Positions 34,059 through 42,972 of a DNA stretch of 64,000 nt are shown here, one piece after another (within the stretch, counting starts at the first letter, position 1; each line of letters opens with the position of its first letter). Under the pieces are notes generated by a model that saw only the letters and a list, made by a program, of their open reading frames with translations, had not been told where the DNA came from and made no database searches. The DNA is from Pseudomonas benzenivorans. GTDB taxonomy: Bacteria; Pseudomonadota; Gammaproteobacteria; Pseudomonadales; Pseudomonadaceae. Both the position numbers and the translations under genes were made by a program. The DNA lies in the NCBI RefSeq assembly GCF_900100495.1, contig NZ_FNCT01000013.1:1-64000 (forward strand), in the 5' to 3' direction.

Positions 34059-35840
34059 ATGACTGCTGTGAAAAAAGCACTCGGTATCACCGACGTGGTG
34101 CTGCGTGACGCCCACCAATCGATCCTGGCGACCCGGGTGCGCCTGGAGGACATGCTGCCGATAGCACCCAAGCTCGATCAGGTCGGCTTCTGGTCGGTGG
34201 AGTCCTGGGGCGGCGCGACCTTCGATGCCTGTATTCGTTACCTCGGCGAAGATCCCTGGGAGCGCATTCGCGCGCTGAAGAAGGCCATGCCCAATACCCG
34301 CCAGCAGATGCTCCTGCGCGGGCAGAACCTGCTCGGCTATCGGCATTACGCCGATGACGTGGTGGAAAAATTCGTCGAGCGTGCGGCGATCAACGGCGTC
34401 GACGTGTTCCGCGTATTCGATGCGATGAACGACCCGCGCAACCTGCAGACCGCACTGCAGGCGGTCAAGCGCCAGGGCAAGCATGCCCAGGGCACGATTT
34501 CCTATACCACCAGTCCGGTGCACACCCTGGAAATGTGGGTCGACCTGGCCAAGCAGATCGAGGACATGGGCGCCGACTCGGTGGCGATCAAGGACATGGC
34601 CGGCATCCTCAATCCCTACGTGGCCTTCGAGCTGGTGTCGCGCCTGAAGGCCTGCCTGTCGATCCCGATCCATATGCAATGCCATGCGACCGCCGGGCTG
34701 TCCACCGCGGCCATCGTCAAGGCCGTGGAGGCCGGTATCGACAACGTCGACACCGCCATTTCCTCGCTGTCGATGACCTACGGCCACTCGCCGACCGAGT
34801 CGGTGGTCGCCATCTTCCAGGGCTCCGAGCGCGACACCGGCTTGAACCTGGAACTGCTCGAGGAGATTGCCGCCTACTTCCGCGAGGTGCGCAAGAAGTA
34901 CGCCAAGTTCGAGGGCAACCTCAAGGGGGTCGACTCGCGCATCCTGGTCGCCCAGGTGCCGGGCGGCATGCTGACCAACATGGAAAGCCAGCTCAAGGAG
35001 CAGGGCGCCCAGGACAAGTTCGACCAGGTGCTGGCCGAGATCCCGCGGGTGCGCGAGGATCTGGGCTTCATCCCGCTGGTGACGCCGACCTCGCAGATCG
35101 TCGGCACCCAGGCGGTGATCAACGTCCTGACCGGCGAGCGCTACAAGTCGATCACCAAGGAAACCGCCGGCGTATTGAAGGGCGAGTACGGCGCGGCGCC
35201 GGCGCCTTTCAACGAAGAGCTGCAGGCGCGGGTGCTGGATGGCGCCGAAGCCATCACCTGCCGCCCGGCGGATGTGCTCAGTGCGGAAATGGACAAGCTG
35301 ACTGCCGAGCTCAAGGGCATCGCCCAGGAGAAAGGCATCAAGCTGGCCAAGGACGAGATCGACGACGTGCTGACCTATGCGTTGTTCCCGCAGATCGGCC
35401 TGAAGTTCCTGGAGAGCCGTGGCAATCCTGCGGCCTTTGAGCCGGCGCCGACCGGCAACGAAGTGCCGGCCCGCGAAGCCGGCAAGCCCGAGGTCTACAC
35501 CGTGGATGTCAACGGCCGGTCCTTTGTCGTGCAGGTCAACGAGGGTGGCGATATCGCCGGTATCAAGCCGCTCGCCGGCGCCGCTGCGGGGGCGGCGCAG
35601 GCCGCGGCCGCGCAGTCGGCTGGGGGTGGTGAGTCGCAGAGTGCTCCTTTGGCCGGCAACATCTTCAAGGTGCTGGTGCAGGCGGGAGAGCTGGTCGAGG
35701 AAGGTCAGCTGGTGATCATTCTCGAAGCGATGAAGATGGAAACCGAGATCCGTGCGTTCAGGGCCGGCATTATCGGTTCGGTCGGCGTCAAGGTCGGTGA
35801 CTCGGTGGCAGTGGGCGACAGCCTGCTGACCATCGGCTGA
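34059..35840 (+). CDS. oadA: Oxaloacetate decarboxylase, alpha (biotinylated carboxyltransferase) subunit
   Basis: The 593-residue product starts at the ATG at 34059, after AGGGAG. The carboxyltransferase barrel opens ITDVVLRDAHQSILATRVR, with GGATFDACIRYLGEDPWERI and the metal-binding IHMQCHATAGLS; SVAIKDMAGI carries the catalytic Lys. A linker rich in Ala/Gly leads to the biotin domain, where EAMKMET holds the biotinylated Lys near residue 560. It transfers CO2 from oxaloacetate to biotin; OadB then releases it and pumps Na+. Pyruvate carboxylase B subunits are similar, but the flanking oadG and oadB decide for the decarboxylase. Confidence 0.95.
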   Translation: MTAVKKALGITDVVLRDAHQSILATRVRLEDMLPIAPKLDQVGFWSVESWGGATFDACIRYLGEDPWERIRALKKAMPNTRQQMLLRGQNLLGYRHYADDVVEKFVERAAINGVDVFRVFDAMNDPRNLQTALQAVKRQGKHAQGTISYTTSPVHTLEMWVDLAKQIEDMGADSVAIKDMAGILNPYVAFELVSRLKACLSIPIHMQCHATAGLSTAAIVKAVEAGIDNVDTAISSLSMTYGHSPTESVVAIFQGSERDTGLNLELLEEIAAYFREVRKKYAKFEGNLKGVDSRILVAQVPGGMLTNMESQLKEQGAQDKFDQVLAEIPRVREDLGFIPLVTPTSQIVGTQAVINVLTGERYKSITKETAGVLKGEYGAAPAPFNEELQARVLDGAEAITCRPADVLSAEMDKLTAELKGIAQEKGIKLAKDEIDDVLTYALFPQIGLKFLESRGNPAAFEPAPTGNEVPAREAGKPEVYTVDVNGRSFVVQVNEGGDIAGIKPLAGAAAGAAQAAAAQSAGGGESQSAPLAGNIFKVLVQAGELVEEGQLVIILEAMKMETEIRAFRAGIIGSVGVKVGDSVAVGDSLLTIG

Positions 35841-35850
35841 GGAGCATTCG

Positions 35851-36987
35851 ATGGAAAAGCTCTTCAAGCTGTGGCAAAGCACCGGCCTCTATCATCTGGA
35901 GCCTGGGCAGGCGCTGATGATTGTGGTCTGCCTGGTGTTGGTCTACCTGGCGATCAAGAAAGGCTTCGAGCCACTGTTGCTGATCCCGATCGGATTTGGC
36001 GGGTTGCTGGCCAATATTCCGGTGGCCGGCATGGCCGAGGGAGCCGGGATTCTCCACCTGTTCTACGAAGTGGGGTTGCCGACCAGCGTGTTTCCGCTGC
36101 TGATCTTCATGGGTGTCGGCGCGATGACCGACTTCGGTCCCATGCTGGCCAACCCGAAGACCCTGTTCCTCGGGGCGGCGGCACAGTTCGGCATCTTCGC
36201 CACCCTGATCGGCGCCCTGGCGATCGCCGCCATCGGTATTCCGGGGCTGGAGTTCACCCTGCGCGAGGCGGCGTCGATTGCCATCATCGGTGGTGCCGAT
36301 GGTCCGACCTCGATCTTCGTCACCGCCAAGCTGGCGCCTCATCTGCTCGGCCCGATCGCCGTGGCGGCGTATTCCTACATGGCCCTGGTGCCGCTGATCC
36401 AGCCACCGATCATGCGCGCGCTGACCACCAAGGAAGAGCGCGCCATCGTCATGCAGCAACTGCGGCATGTCAGTCAGGTCGAGAAGATCGTCTTCCCGCT
36501 GGTGCTCTGCCTGCTGGTCGGGATGCTGCTGCCGGACGCCGCGCCGCTGGTGGGCATGTTCGCCTTCGGCAACCTGTTGCGTGAAGCGGGTGCGGTCGAG
36601 CGCCTGGCGGACACCTCGCGCAATGCGCTGATCAACATCGTGACCATCTGCCTGGGCCTGACGGTGGGGTCCAAACTGTCGGCCGAATCCTTCTTGCAGA
36701 TGAAGACCCTCGGTATCCTGCTGCTGGGTATGCTGGCCTTCTGTGGCGGCACTGCGGCCGGAGTGTTGATGGCCAAGGCGATGAACCTGTTCAGCTCGAA
36801 CAAGATCAATCCGCTGATCGGTTCGGCCGGGGTATCGGCGGTGCCGATGGCCGCGCGGGTGTCGAACAAGGTCGGCCTGGAGGCCAATCCGCAGAACTTC
36901 CTGCTGATGCATGCGATGGGGCCGAACGTGGCCGGAGTGATCGGCTCGGCGGTGGCGGCGGGGGTGCTGCTCAACTTCGTCGGCTAA
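35851..36987 (+). CDS. oadB: Oxaloacetate decarboxylase, beta subunit (sodium pump)
   Basis: The 378-residue product is polytopic, with about nine or more hydrophobic segments. Family strings are PLLLIPIGFGGLLANIPVAG, LIFMGVGAMTDFGPMLANPK and SIAIIGGADGPTSIFVTAKL, where the Asp in GGADGPT (equivalent of Asp203) couples decarboxylation to Na+. NPLIGSAGVSAVPMAARVSN is the other Na+-binding region. It decarboxylates carboxybiotin on OadA and exports Na+. GAGGAG precedes the ATG 10 bp after oadA. Na+ made available here could drive the Na+ symporters at 44.2 and 46.4 kb in reverse balance; that link is inference. Confidence 0.95.
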   Translation: MEKLFKLWQSTGLYHLEPGQALMIVVCLVLVYLAIKKGFEPLLLIPIGFGGLLANIPVAGMAEGAGILHLFYEVGLPTSVFPLLIFMGVGAMTDFGPMLANPKTLFLGAAAQFGIFATLIGALAIAAIGIPGLEFTLREAASIAIIGGADGPTSIFVTAKLAPHLLGPIAVAAYSYMALVPLIQPPIMRALTTKEERAIVMQQLRHVSQVEKIVFPLVLCLLVGMLLPDAAPLVGMFAFGNLLREAGAVERLADTSRNALINIVTICLGLTVGSKLSAESFLQMKTLGILLLGMLAFCGGTAAGVLMAKAMNLFSSNKINPLIGSAGVSAVPMAARVSNKVGLEANPQNFLLMHAMGPNVAGVIGSAVAAGVLLNFVG

Positions 36988-36999
36988 CTGCATAAAGCG

Positions 37000-37027
37000 A
37001 AAAGCCGCCTGAGAGAGGCGGCTTTTT
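37000..37027 (+). terminator. Rho-independent terminator after oadB
   Basis: AAAGCCGCCT and AGGCGGCTTT enclose GAGAG and are followed by a T-rich TTCGT. It stands 13 bases beyond the oadB stop. Confidence 0.9.
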
Positions 37028-37054
37028 CGTATCTGGGGCATTTGCAGAGCACAA

Positions 37055-37083
37055 CAAAACCGGCCCGAAAGCCGGTTTTTTTA
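37055..37083. terminator. Bidirectional terminator between oadB and amrZ
   Basis: AAAACCGGC and GCCGGTTTT flank CCGAAA, with seven T residues on the plus side and four A on the minus side. It serves amrZ from the right and backs up the oadB terminator from the left. Confidence 0.85.
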
Positions 37084-37093
37084 TCGCCGAAAC

Positions 37094-37420
37094 TCAGGCT
37101 TCTTCAGCGGCCATTTCGGCGTCGTGGGCGATCAAGGCCACCAGCGCATTCTGCTGTCGACGTGACAACTGGCGGAAGCGTTGCAGCAACTCGCGCTCAT
37201 GCAAGGACAGTTCGGGGCTGTCCAGGCGCAGGTTCAGCCCATCATCCAGGGTGCCTTCCTGGAGCATGCTCTGCTCGAGGCGGGCGATGATTTCCGAGTT
37301 CATGCTGCGGTGGTGGTTGCGGGCAACATCAGCGATACGCTCGCGCATGCCGTCGGGCAAGCGAACGACGAACTTGTCAGCCGTACGGCTGGAATAGATA
37401 GCCTGTTTCATAGGGCGCAT
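37094..37420 (-). CDS. amrZ: Alginate and motility regulator AmrZ (AlgZ)
   Basis: This 108-residue ribbon-helix-helix (Arc-type) regulator has the same length as P. aeruginosa AmrZ and nearly the same sequence: SSRTADKFVVRLPDGMRERI, HHRSMNSEIIARLEQSML and LHERELLQRFRQLSRRQQNA. The beta-strand KFVVRLP contacts the DNA major groove; the C-terminal region mediates tetramers. In Pseudomonas it activates alginate synthesis and twitching, and represses fleQ and thus flagella, and it autorepresses. It sits alone, convergent with oadB. Confidence 0.96.
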   Translation of the reverse strand: MRPMKQAIYSSRTADKFVVRLPDGMRERIADVARNHHRSMNSEIIARLEQSMLQEGTLDDGLNLRLDSPELSLHERELLQRFRQLSRRQQNALVALIAHDAEMAAEEA

Positions 37421-38105
37421 ACATTTAACCGGTTAGTTCAGGGAAGCGATGCTGGCGGTAAGCCATCGGATTGTCACCGGTTTGACAACCTTTAGCACTA
37501 GCCGTTCAACCAGAATCGCCATTTGCGTCGATATGACCTCACGGCCGGCAAACAGTTCTTTGACGCCAATTACGTGTCATATTCTGGCTCGAATAAAGGC
37601 TCTTTGCCAGCACCAGCGGTCAGAAATGCGTGTCATTGAGCAGAAAGGCGTATTTCTGCGCACCCGACACCGAAAAACTCAAGCAATCGTCACTTGCGCG
37701 GCATGACCCGGCAACGGGGTTGGCAGAGGATCTGACTGCCGTGGTCGGCGGCAGATGAAGGTCTGGAGGCGCCCGGGCGGCGGCAGTATCGTGCTGCCCG
37801 GTCGGTGGGTACCGGTGCATGGCCATCTGCATGCTGAGGTGCGCCGCCTGCGGGCCGCCATCGACTCGATCTCCGAGCAATTCAAATGGGTCGCTTGTTT
37901 GAGCGTAGTGCAGAACCTCCTGCTTGGCTGTCTGGGCGTGCCTGGTCGATGGCGTTTTGCGACTATTCCCCGGGCAGCCTGTTGCCGGCGCCATTGCTGC
38001 TCGCCGGCCAGCACACCGGCTATGATCTGCCGCGTGGCCTTGCCACGGCCGGTAGCCGGCGAGGCAGTGATCCGGCAGGGCTGGTGACAAGCGAAAGGGG
38101 GGGCG
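37421..38105. other. amrZ-phnN spacer, no recognised gene
   Basis: This 685-bp gap would be expected to hold the amrZ promoter at its left end. TGGCGGTAAGCCA-like sequence near 37450 could be an AmrZ site but is weak. In P. aeruginosa, phn genes begin here; I looked for PhnC-like Walker A or PhnM residues and found none. Open frames at 37755-38087 (plus) encode Arg/Cys-rich sequence that does not look like a protein. Confidence 0.45.
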
Positions 38106-38672
38106 ATGCACGGCAGGTTGATCTATCTGATGGGCCCTTCGGGCGCCGGCAAGGACAGCCTGCTCGATGCCGCGGGCGAGCGCCTGGCGGCGCGCGGTTG
38201 CCAGATCGTCCAACGGGTAATCACCCGCTCCGCCGAAGCGCTTGGCGAGGACGCCGTGGCGGTGTCGGTGACCGAGTTCGAGGAGCTGGAACATGCGGGC
38301 GCCTTCGCCATGAGCTGGCGCGCCAATGGCCTGGCCTACGGCATTCCCAGGCAGATCGACGATTGGCTGACGGCTGGCCAGGATGTGCTGGTCAATGGCT
38401 CGCGCGCCTACCTGGCGCAGGCGCGGCAACGTTATCCGGATCTGTTGGCACTACTATTGAAAGTCGATCTCGCGGTGCTGCGTGAGCGTCTGCTGGCTCG
38501 CGGTCGCGAGACCCTGGCGGAGATCGAGGCGCGCCTGGCACGCAATGCGCAGTTTGCCAGGAGCGTCATGGCGGAAGCGGATCGGTTGCATCTGTTGGAT
38601 AACTCCGGCCATTTGGAACAGACCGTGGCTAACCTGCTCCGCCTGATCGGTGCCGGCCGTGCATGCGCCTGA
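38106..38672 (+). CDS. phnN: Ribose 1,5-bisphosphokinase
   Basis: The 188-residue product resembles guanylate kinase-fold PhnN: LIYLMGPSGAGKDSLLDAAG is the P-loop, with VQRVITRSAEALGEDAVAVS, FAMSWRANGLAYGIP and VLVNGSRAYLAQAR following. PhnN phosphorylates ribose 1,5-bisphosphate to PRPP in the carbon-phosphorus lyase pathway. None of the other phn genes is next to it, so it may feed PRPP or NAD synthesis alone, or be a relic of a lost phn cluster. GGGGGGCG precedes the ATG. Confidence 0.9.
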   Translation: MHGRLIYLMGPSGAGKDSLLDAAGERLAARGCQIVQRVITRSAEALGEDAVAVSVTEFEELEHAGAFAMSWRANGLAYGIPRQIDDWLTAGQDVLVNGSRAYLAQARQRYPDLLALLLKVDLAVLRERLLARGRETLAEIEARLARNAQFARSVMAEADRLHLLDNSGHLEQTVANLLRLIGAGRACA

Positions 38673-38736
38673 GCCTGCCCGGCAGTGGCGATAGCCGTAC
38701 GCTGCCGGCGCGCCGCTCGGCCCAGCCGACATCGGC

Positions 38737-39204
38737 TCAATCCAGCGGCAGTTCGGTGGTGCGCTTGACCTCGCTCATGGCGATGTTCGAGTGCGCCTCC
38801 TGCACGTGCGGGCGCTGCAACAGGTGGTCGCGCAGGAAGCGCTCGTAGTCGGCGATGTCCTTGGCCACCACCTTGAGCAGGTAGTCCGAGCCGCCGGCCA
38901 TGGTGTAGCACTCCAGCACCTGCGGGTAGCCGACCACCGCCTGCTCGAACTCCTCCAGGTTGTTGCGCCCGTGGGCCGACAACTTGATGTCGACGAACAC
39001 CGTGATGCTGAAGCCGAGCTGCTTGTGGTTGAGCAGGGCGACCTTGCGCTCGATCAGGCCGTCTTCCTGCATGCGGTGAATCCGTCGCCAGCAGGGCGAT
39101 TGCGACAGCTCGACCTTCTCCGCCACCTCCGCCGCCGACAGGTCGGCATTGTGCTGCAGCAGGCGCAAAATCTTGCGATCGATGGGGCTTAGCGGATTCT
39201 GCAT
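38737..39204 (-). CDS. Lrp/AsnC-family transcriptional regulator
   Basis: The 155-residue protein has an N-terminal helix-turn-helix (LSPIDRKILRLLQHNADLSA, VELSQSPCWRRIHRMQEDGL) and a C-terminal RAM/AsnC ligand-binding domain (LGFSITVFVDIKL, VLECYTMAGGSDYLLKVVAK, VKRTTELPL). Lrp-like octamers or tetramers respond to amino acids. It is divergent from the indolepyruvate:ferredoxin oxidoreductase gene across an AT-rich 200-bp region, so it very likely controls that gene and the dehydrogenase and symporter beyond it, perhaps with a branched-chain or aromatic amino acid as ligand. Confidence 0.92.
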   Translation of the reverse strand: MQNPLSPIDRKILRLLQHNADLSAAEVAEKVELSQSPCWRRIHRMQEDGLIERKVALLNHKQLGFSITVFVDIKLSAHGRNNLEEFEQAVVGYPQVLECYTMAGGSDYLLKVVAKDIADYERFLRDHLLQRPHVQEAHSNIAMSEVKRTTELPLD

Positions 39205-39404
39205 GAATGATTCCGATATTTTGTTCTTATTGAATTAGTCATGCGAAATAGTGGTGCTTGAGGTCGAAAAAAGAAAGAAAAAAGCGATACCGCTCAGTCA
39301 TATTCTTGCCCAGTCGTTGCGCGCGGTGATCCCGTCCGCAACAGAACCGCGACGGCATTAACCGGTGCCTCGCAGCTCGCCATAACAATAAAAGGAGCGC
39401 CCGC
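39205..39404. promoter_or_regulatory. AT-rich divergent control region
   Basis: The 200 bp between the regulator and the oxidoreductase gene contain GATATTTTGTTCTTATTGAA (39217-39236) and GAAAAAAGAAAGAAAAAAGC (39268-39287), far more AT-rich than the surroundings. Lrp-family regulators bind bendable AT-rich DNA, so this is the likely operator and promoter region of both genes. I could not fix a precise site. Confidence 0.5.
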
Positions 39405-42400
39405 ATGTCTCTGGCCGAGATCCGCCTGGATGACAAGTACCGCCTTGCCACTGGTCACCTGTACCTCACCGGCACCCAGGCGCTGACCCGCCTGCCGATG
39501 CTGCAGAAGCAGCGCGACACGGCCCACGGCCTGAATACCGCCTGCTTCATTTCCGGCTACCGCGGCTCGCCGCTGGGCAATCTGGACAAGAGCCTGTGGG
39601 AAGCCAAGTCCTTCCTGCAGGAGAATCACATCCACTTCCAGCCCGGGGTCAACGAGGAGCTGGCCGCCACCGCGGTGTGGGGCAGCCAGCAGACCAGCCT
39701 GTTCCCCGGCGCGCGCTACGACGGCGTGTTCTCCATGTGGTATGGCAAGGGCCCGGGTGTCGACCGCTGCGGCGACGTGTTCAAGCACGGCAACTCGGCC
39801 GGCGTTTCCGCCCATGGTGGCGTGCTGCTGCTGGCCGGTGACGACCACGGCTGCAAGTCCTCGAGCATCGCCAACCAGAGCGAGCACGCCTTTATCGCCG
39901 CCTCGATCCCGGTGCTCAACCCGGCCAACGTCCAGGAGATCCTCGACTACGGCATCATCGGCTGGGAACTCTCGCGCTACAGCGGTTGCTGGGTGGCGCT
40001 GAAGACCATCGCCGAGAACGTCGATTCCTCGGCGGTGGTGGATGTCGATCCGCTGCGCGTCGACGTGAAACTCCCGGAGGACTTCGAGCTGCCGGCGGAC
40101 GGCGTGCACATCCGCTGGCCGGACCCGCCCCTGGTCCAGGAAAAGCGCCTGAACATGTACAAGATCTATGCGGCCCGGGCCTTCGCCCGCGCCAACGACT
40201 TGAACAAGGTAATGCTCGACTCACCGAATCCGCGCCTGGGCATTATCACCACTGGCAAGTCCTACCTGGACGTGCGCCAGGCCCTGGAAGACCTCGGCCT
40301 GGACGAGGAACTGTGCGCCCGGGTCGGCCTGCGTGTGCTCAAGGTCGGCATGAGCTGGCCGCTGGAGCCGGTCTCGGTGCACGAGTTCGCCGAAGGCCTG
40401 GACGAGATCCTGGTGGTCGAGGAGAAGCGCAGCATCATCGAGGACCAGCTGACCGGCCAGCTGTACAACTGGCCGGTAGGCAAGCGCCCGCGGGTGGTCG
40501 GCGAGTTCGACGAGACCGGCGTGTCGCTGCTGCCGAACCTCTCCGAGTTGACCCCGGCGATGATCGCCCGCGCCATTGCCAAGCGCCTGGCGCCGATCTA
40601 CAGCAGCGCCAGCATCGACGAGCGCCTGGCCTTCCTCGCGGCCAAGGAAGCTTCCCTGGCCGCGCCCAAGCACAGCACCCTGCGCACCCCGCATTTCTGC
40701 TCGGGCTGTCCGCACAACAGCTCGACCAAACTGCCGGAAGGCAGCCGCGCCCAGGGCGGCATCGGTTGCCATTACATGACCCAGTGGATGGACCGCAACA
40801 CCGACACCTTCACCCAGATGGGCGGCGAGGGCGCGACCTGGATCGGCCAGGCGCCGTTCACCGACACCGCGCACATCTTCCAGAACCTCGGCGACGGCAC
40901 CTACTTCCACTCCGGACAACTGGCCCTGCGCGCGGCCGTGGCCGCCGGGGTCAACATCACCTACAAGATCCTCTACAACGATGCGGTGGCCATGACTGGC
41001 GGCCAGCCGATCGACGGCGAACTGCGCGTCGACCAGCTCAGCCAGCAGGTGTTCGCCGAGGGGGTCAAGCGCATCGCCCTGGTCAGCGACGAGCCGGAAA
41101 AATACCCGAGCCGCGCGACCTTCGCGCCCATTGTCAGCTTCCACCACCGCAGCGAGCTGGACGCGGTGCAGCGCGAGCTGCGCGAGTTCAAGGGCTGCTC
41201 GGTGCTGATCTACGACCAGACCTGCGCCACCGAGAAACGCCGCCGGCGCAAGCGCGGCAAGCTGGTCGACCCGGCCAAGCGCGCCTTCATCAACCCGGCG
41301 GTGTGCGAGGGCTGCGGCGACTGCAGCGTGAAATCCAACTGCCTGTCGGTGCTGCCGCTGGAAACCGAGCTGGGGCGCAAGCGCGAGATCGACCAGAACG
41401 CCTGCAACAAGGACTTCTCCTGCGTCGAGGGCTTCTGCCCGAGCTTCGTCACCGTGCACGGCGGCAGCCTGCGCAAGCCCGAGGCGGTGGGCCAGAATGC
41501 CCTGTTCGAGGTCCTGCCGGAACCCCGGCAGCCGAGCCTCGAGCGGCCGTGGAACATCCTCCTGCCGGGTGTCGGTGGCAGCGGCGTGACCACCGTCGGC
41601 GCGCTGCTGGGCATGGCCGCGCACTTGGAAGGCAAGGGCTGCAGCGTGCTGGATCAGGCCGGTCTGGCGCAGAAGTTCGGTCCGGTGGTGACCCATATCC
41701 GCGTCGCCGCCCAGCAGGACGACATCTACGCAGTGCGCATCGCCGCCGGCGAGACCGACCTGCTGCTCGGCTGCGACCTGGTGGTATCCGCCAGCGAGGA
41801 GGCCCTGGCCAAGCTCAACGACAAGATCGCCCACGCGGTGATCAACAGTCATGAGGCGGCCACCGCCGAGTTCACCCGCAACCCGGATGCCCAGGTGCCT
41901 GGCGCGGCCATGCGCGAGGCGCTGATCGAGGCGGTGGGCGCGGGCAAGACCCACTTCGTCGATGCCACCCGCCTGGCCACCCGCCTGCTCGGCGACAGCA
42001 TCGCCAGCAACCTGTTCATGCTCGGGTTTGCCTACCAAAAGGGCCTGGTGCCGGTATCGGCCGAAGCCATCGCCAAGGCCATCGAACTCAACGGCGTGGC
42101 GGTGCAGCTCAACCAGCAGGCCTTCCTCTGGGGCCGTCGCGCCGCCCATGACCTGGCGGCGGTGGAGAAGCTGGCCGCACCCAAGGTGGCCGAGGCGCCG
42201 CGCTGCCAGACCCTGGAGCAGATCGTCGCCGACCGTGTGGCCCGCCTGACTGCCTACCAGAACGCCGCCTACGCCGAGCGTTACCGTGAACTGGTGGCTC
42301 GCGTCAGTCGCGCCGATCAAGGCACCGACCAGGCCCTGAGCCGTGCCGTGGCGCGCTACTACTTCAAGCTGCTGGCCTACAAGGACGAGTACGAGGTGGC

Positions 42401-42872
42401 GCGGCTGTACAGCGACGGCAGCTTCATCCAGCAACTGGAGGCGCAGTTCCAGGGCGACTACCGCCTGCAGTTCCACCTGGCGCCGTCCTGGCTGAGCAAG
42501 CCCGACGCCAAGACCGGCCAGCCACGCAAGCGTCAGTTCGGCCCCTGGATGCTCAAGGCCTTCGGCCTGCTGAGCAAGTTCAAGTTCCTCCGCGGCACGC
42601 CGCTCGATCCGTTCGGCTACAGCGCCGAGCGCCGGCTGGAGCGCGAGCTGATCGAGGACTATGAGGACAGCGTCGGGCACCTGCTCAAGGAGCTGAACGC
42701 CGGCAACTACCGCAGCGCGGTGGCGCTGGCCGAACTGCCGGAGCAGATCCGCGGTTACGGCCACGTCAAGGACGCCGCGGTGGCCAAGACCCGCGAGCAG
42801 GCGGCACAGCTCAAGGCGCGCCTGCTGGTCAGCGAGATCCAGGCCGTGCAGCTGTTCGAGCCGGCCGCCTGA
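39405..42872 (+). CDS. Indolepyruvate:ferredoxin oxidoreductase, fused alpha and beta subunits
   Basis: The 1155-residue product joins the IorA (TPP-binding) and IorB (gamma) parts in one chain. The N-terminal pyrimidine-binding part runs ACFISGYRGSPLGNLD and GVNEELAATAVWGSQQ. The TPP part has HFCSGCPHNSSTKLPEGS and GGEGATWIGQAPF, with NDAVAMTGGQP near residue 530. A ferredoxin-type Cys cluster follows, VCEGCGDCSVKSNC with further Cys in ACNKDFSC and GFCPSF. From about 720 the gamma domain opens WNILLPGVGGSGVTTVGALL. It oxidatively decarboxylates aryl or branched 2-oxo acids to acyl-CoA with ferredoxin or flavodoxin. AAAGGAG precedes the ATG. Confidence 0.93.
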   Translation: MSLAEIRLDDKYRLATGHLYLTGTQALTRLPMLQKQRDTAHGLNTACFISGYRGSPLGNLDKSLWEAKSFLQENHIHFQPGVNEELAATAVWGSQQTSLFPGARYDGVFSMWYGKGPGVDRCGDVFKHGNSAGVSAHGGVLLLAGDDHGCKSSSIANQSEHAFIAASIPVLNPANVQEILDYGIIGWELSRYSGCWVALKTIAENVDSSAVVDVDPLRVDVKLPEDFELPADGVHIRWPDPPLVQEKRLNMYKIYAARAFARANDLNKVMLDSPNPRLGIITTGKSYLDVRQALEDLGLDEELCARVGLRVLKVGMSWPLEPVSVHEFAEGLDEILVVEEKRSIIEDQLTGQLYNWPVGKRPRVVGEFDETGVSLLPNLSELTPAMIARAIAKRLAPIYSSASIDERLAFLAAKEASLAAPKHSTLRTPHFCSGCPHNSSTKLPEGSRAQGGIGCHYMTQWMDRNTDTFTQMGGEGATWIGQAPFTDTAHIFQNLGDGTYFHSGQLALRAAVAAGVNITYKILYNDAVAMTGGQPIDGELRVDQLSQQVFAEGVKRIALVSDEPEKYPSRATFAPIVSFHHRSELDAVQRELREFKGCSVLIYDQTCATEKRRRRKRGKLVDPAKRAFINPAVCEGCGDCSVKSNCLSVLPLETELGRKREIDQNACNKDFSCVEGFCPSFVTVHGGSLRKPEAVGQNALFEVLPEPRQPSLERPWNILLPGVGGSGVTTVGALLGMAAHLEGKGCSVLDQAGLAQKFGPVVTHIRVAAQQDDIYAVRIAAGETDLLLGCDLVVSASEEALAKLNDKIAHAVINSHEAATAEFTRNPDAQVPGAAMREALIEAVGAGKTHFVDATRLATRLLGDSIASNLFMLGFAYQKGLVPVSAEAIAKAIELNGVAVQLNQQAFLWGRRAAHDLAAVEKLAAPKVAEAPRCQTLEQIVADRVARLTAYQNAAYAERYRELVARVSRADQGTDQALSRAVARYYFKLLAYKDEYEVARLYSDGSFIQQLEAQFQGDYRLQFHLAPSWLSKPDAKTGQPRKRQFGPWMLKAFGLLSKFKFLRGTPLDPFGYSAERRLERELIEDYEDSVGHLLKELNAGNYRSAVALAELPEQIRGYGHVKDAAVAKTREQAAQLKARLLVSEIQAVQLFEPAA

Positions 42873-42888
42873 TGAGCGCTTTGTAATG

Positions 42889-42919
42889 TAGGAGGCCCGC
42901 CCCCCGGGGCGGGCCTCCT
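42889..42919. other. GC-rich hairpin after the oxidoreductase gene
   Basis: AGGAGGCCCGCC and GGCGGGCCTCCT pair around CCCCCGG. No T-tract follows, so termination is uncertain; it may instead protect the upstream mRNA or damp expression of the dehydrogenase 53 bp further on. Confidence 0.55.
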
Positions 42920-42972
42920 GCAGCATTCCTTGCAACCCCAATCCCCCAACAAGAAAACCCCAAGGAATCCCC

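Noticed and set aside
37755..38087. A 110-codon open frame before phnN
   Set aside because: The translation is rich in Arg, Cys and Pro, changes character midway and has no ribosome binding site or family resemblance.
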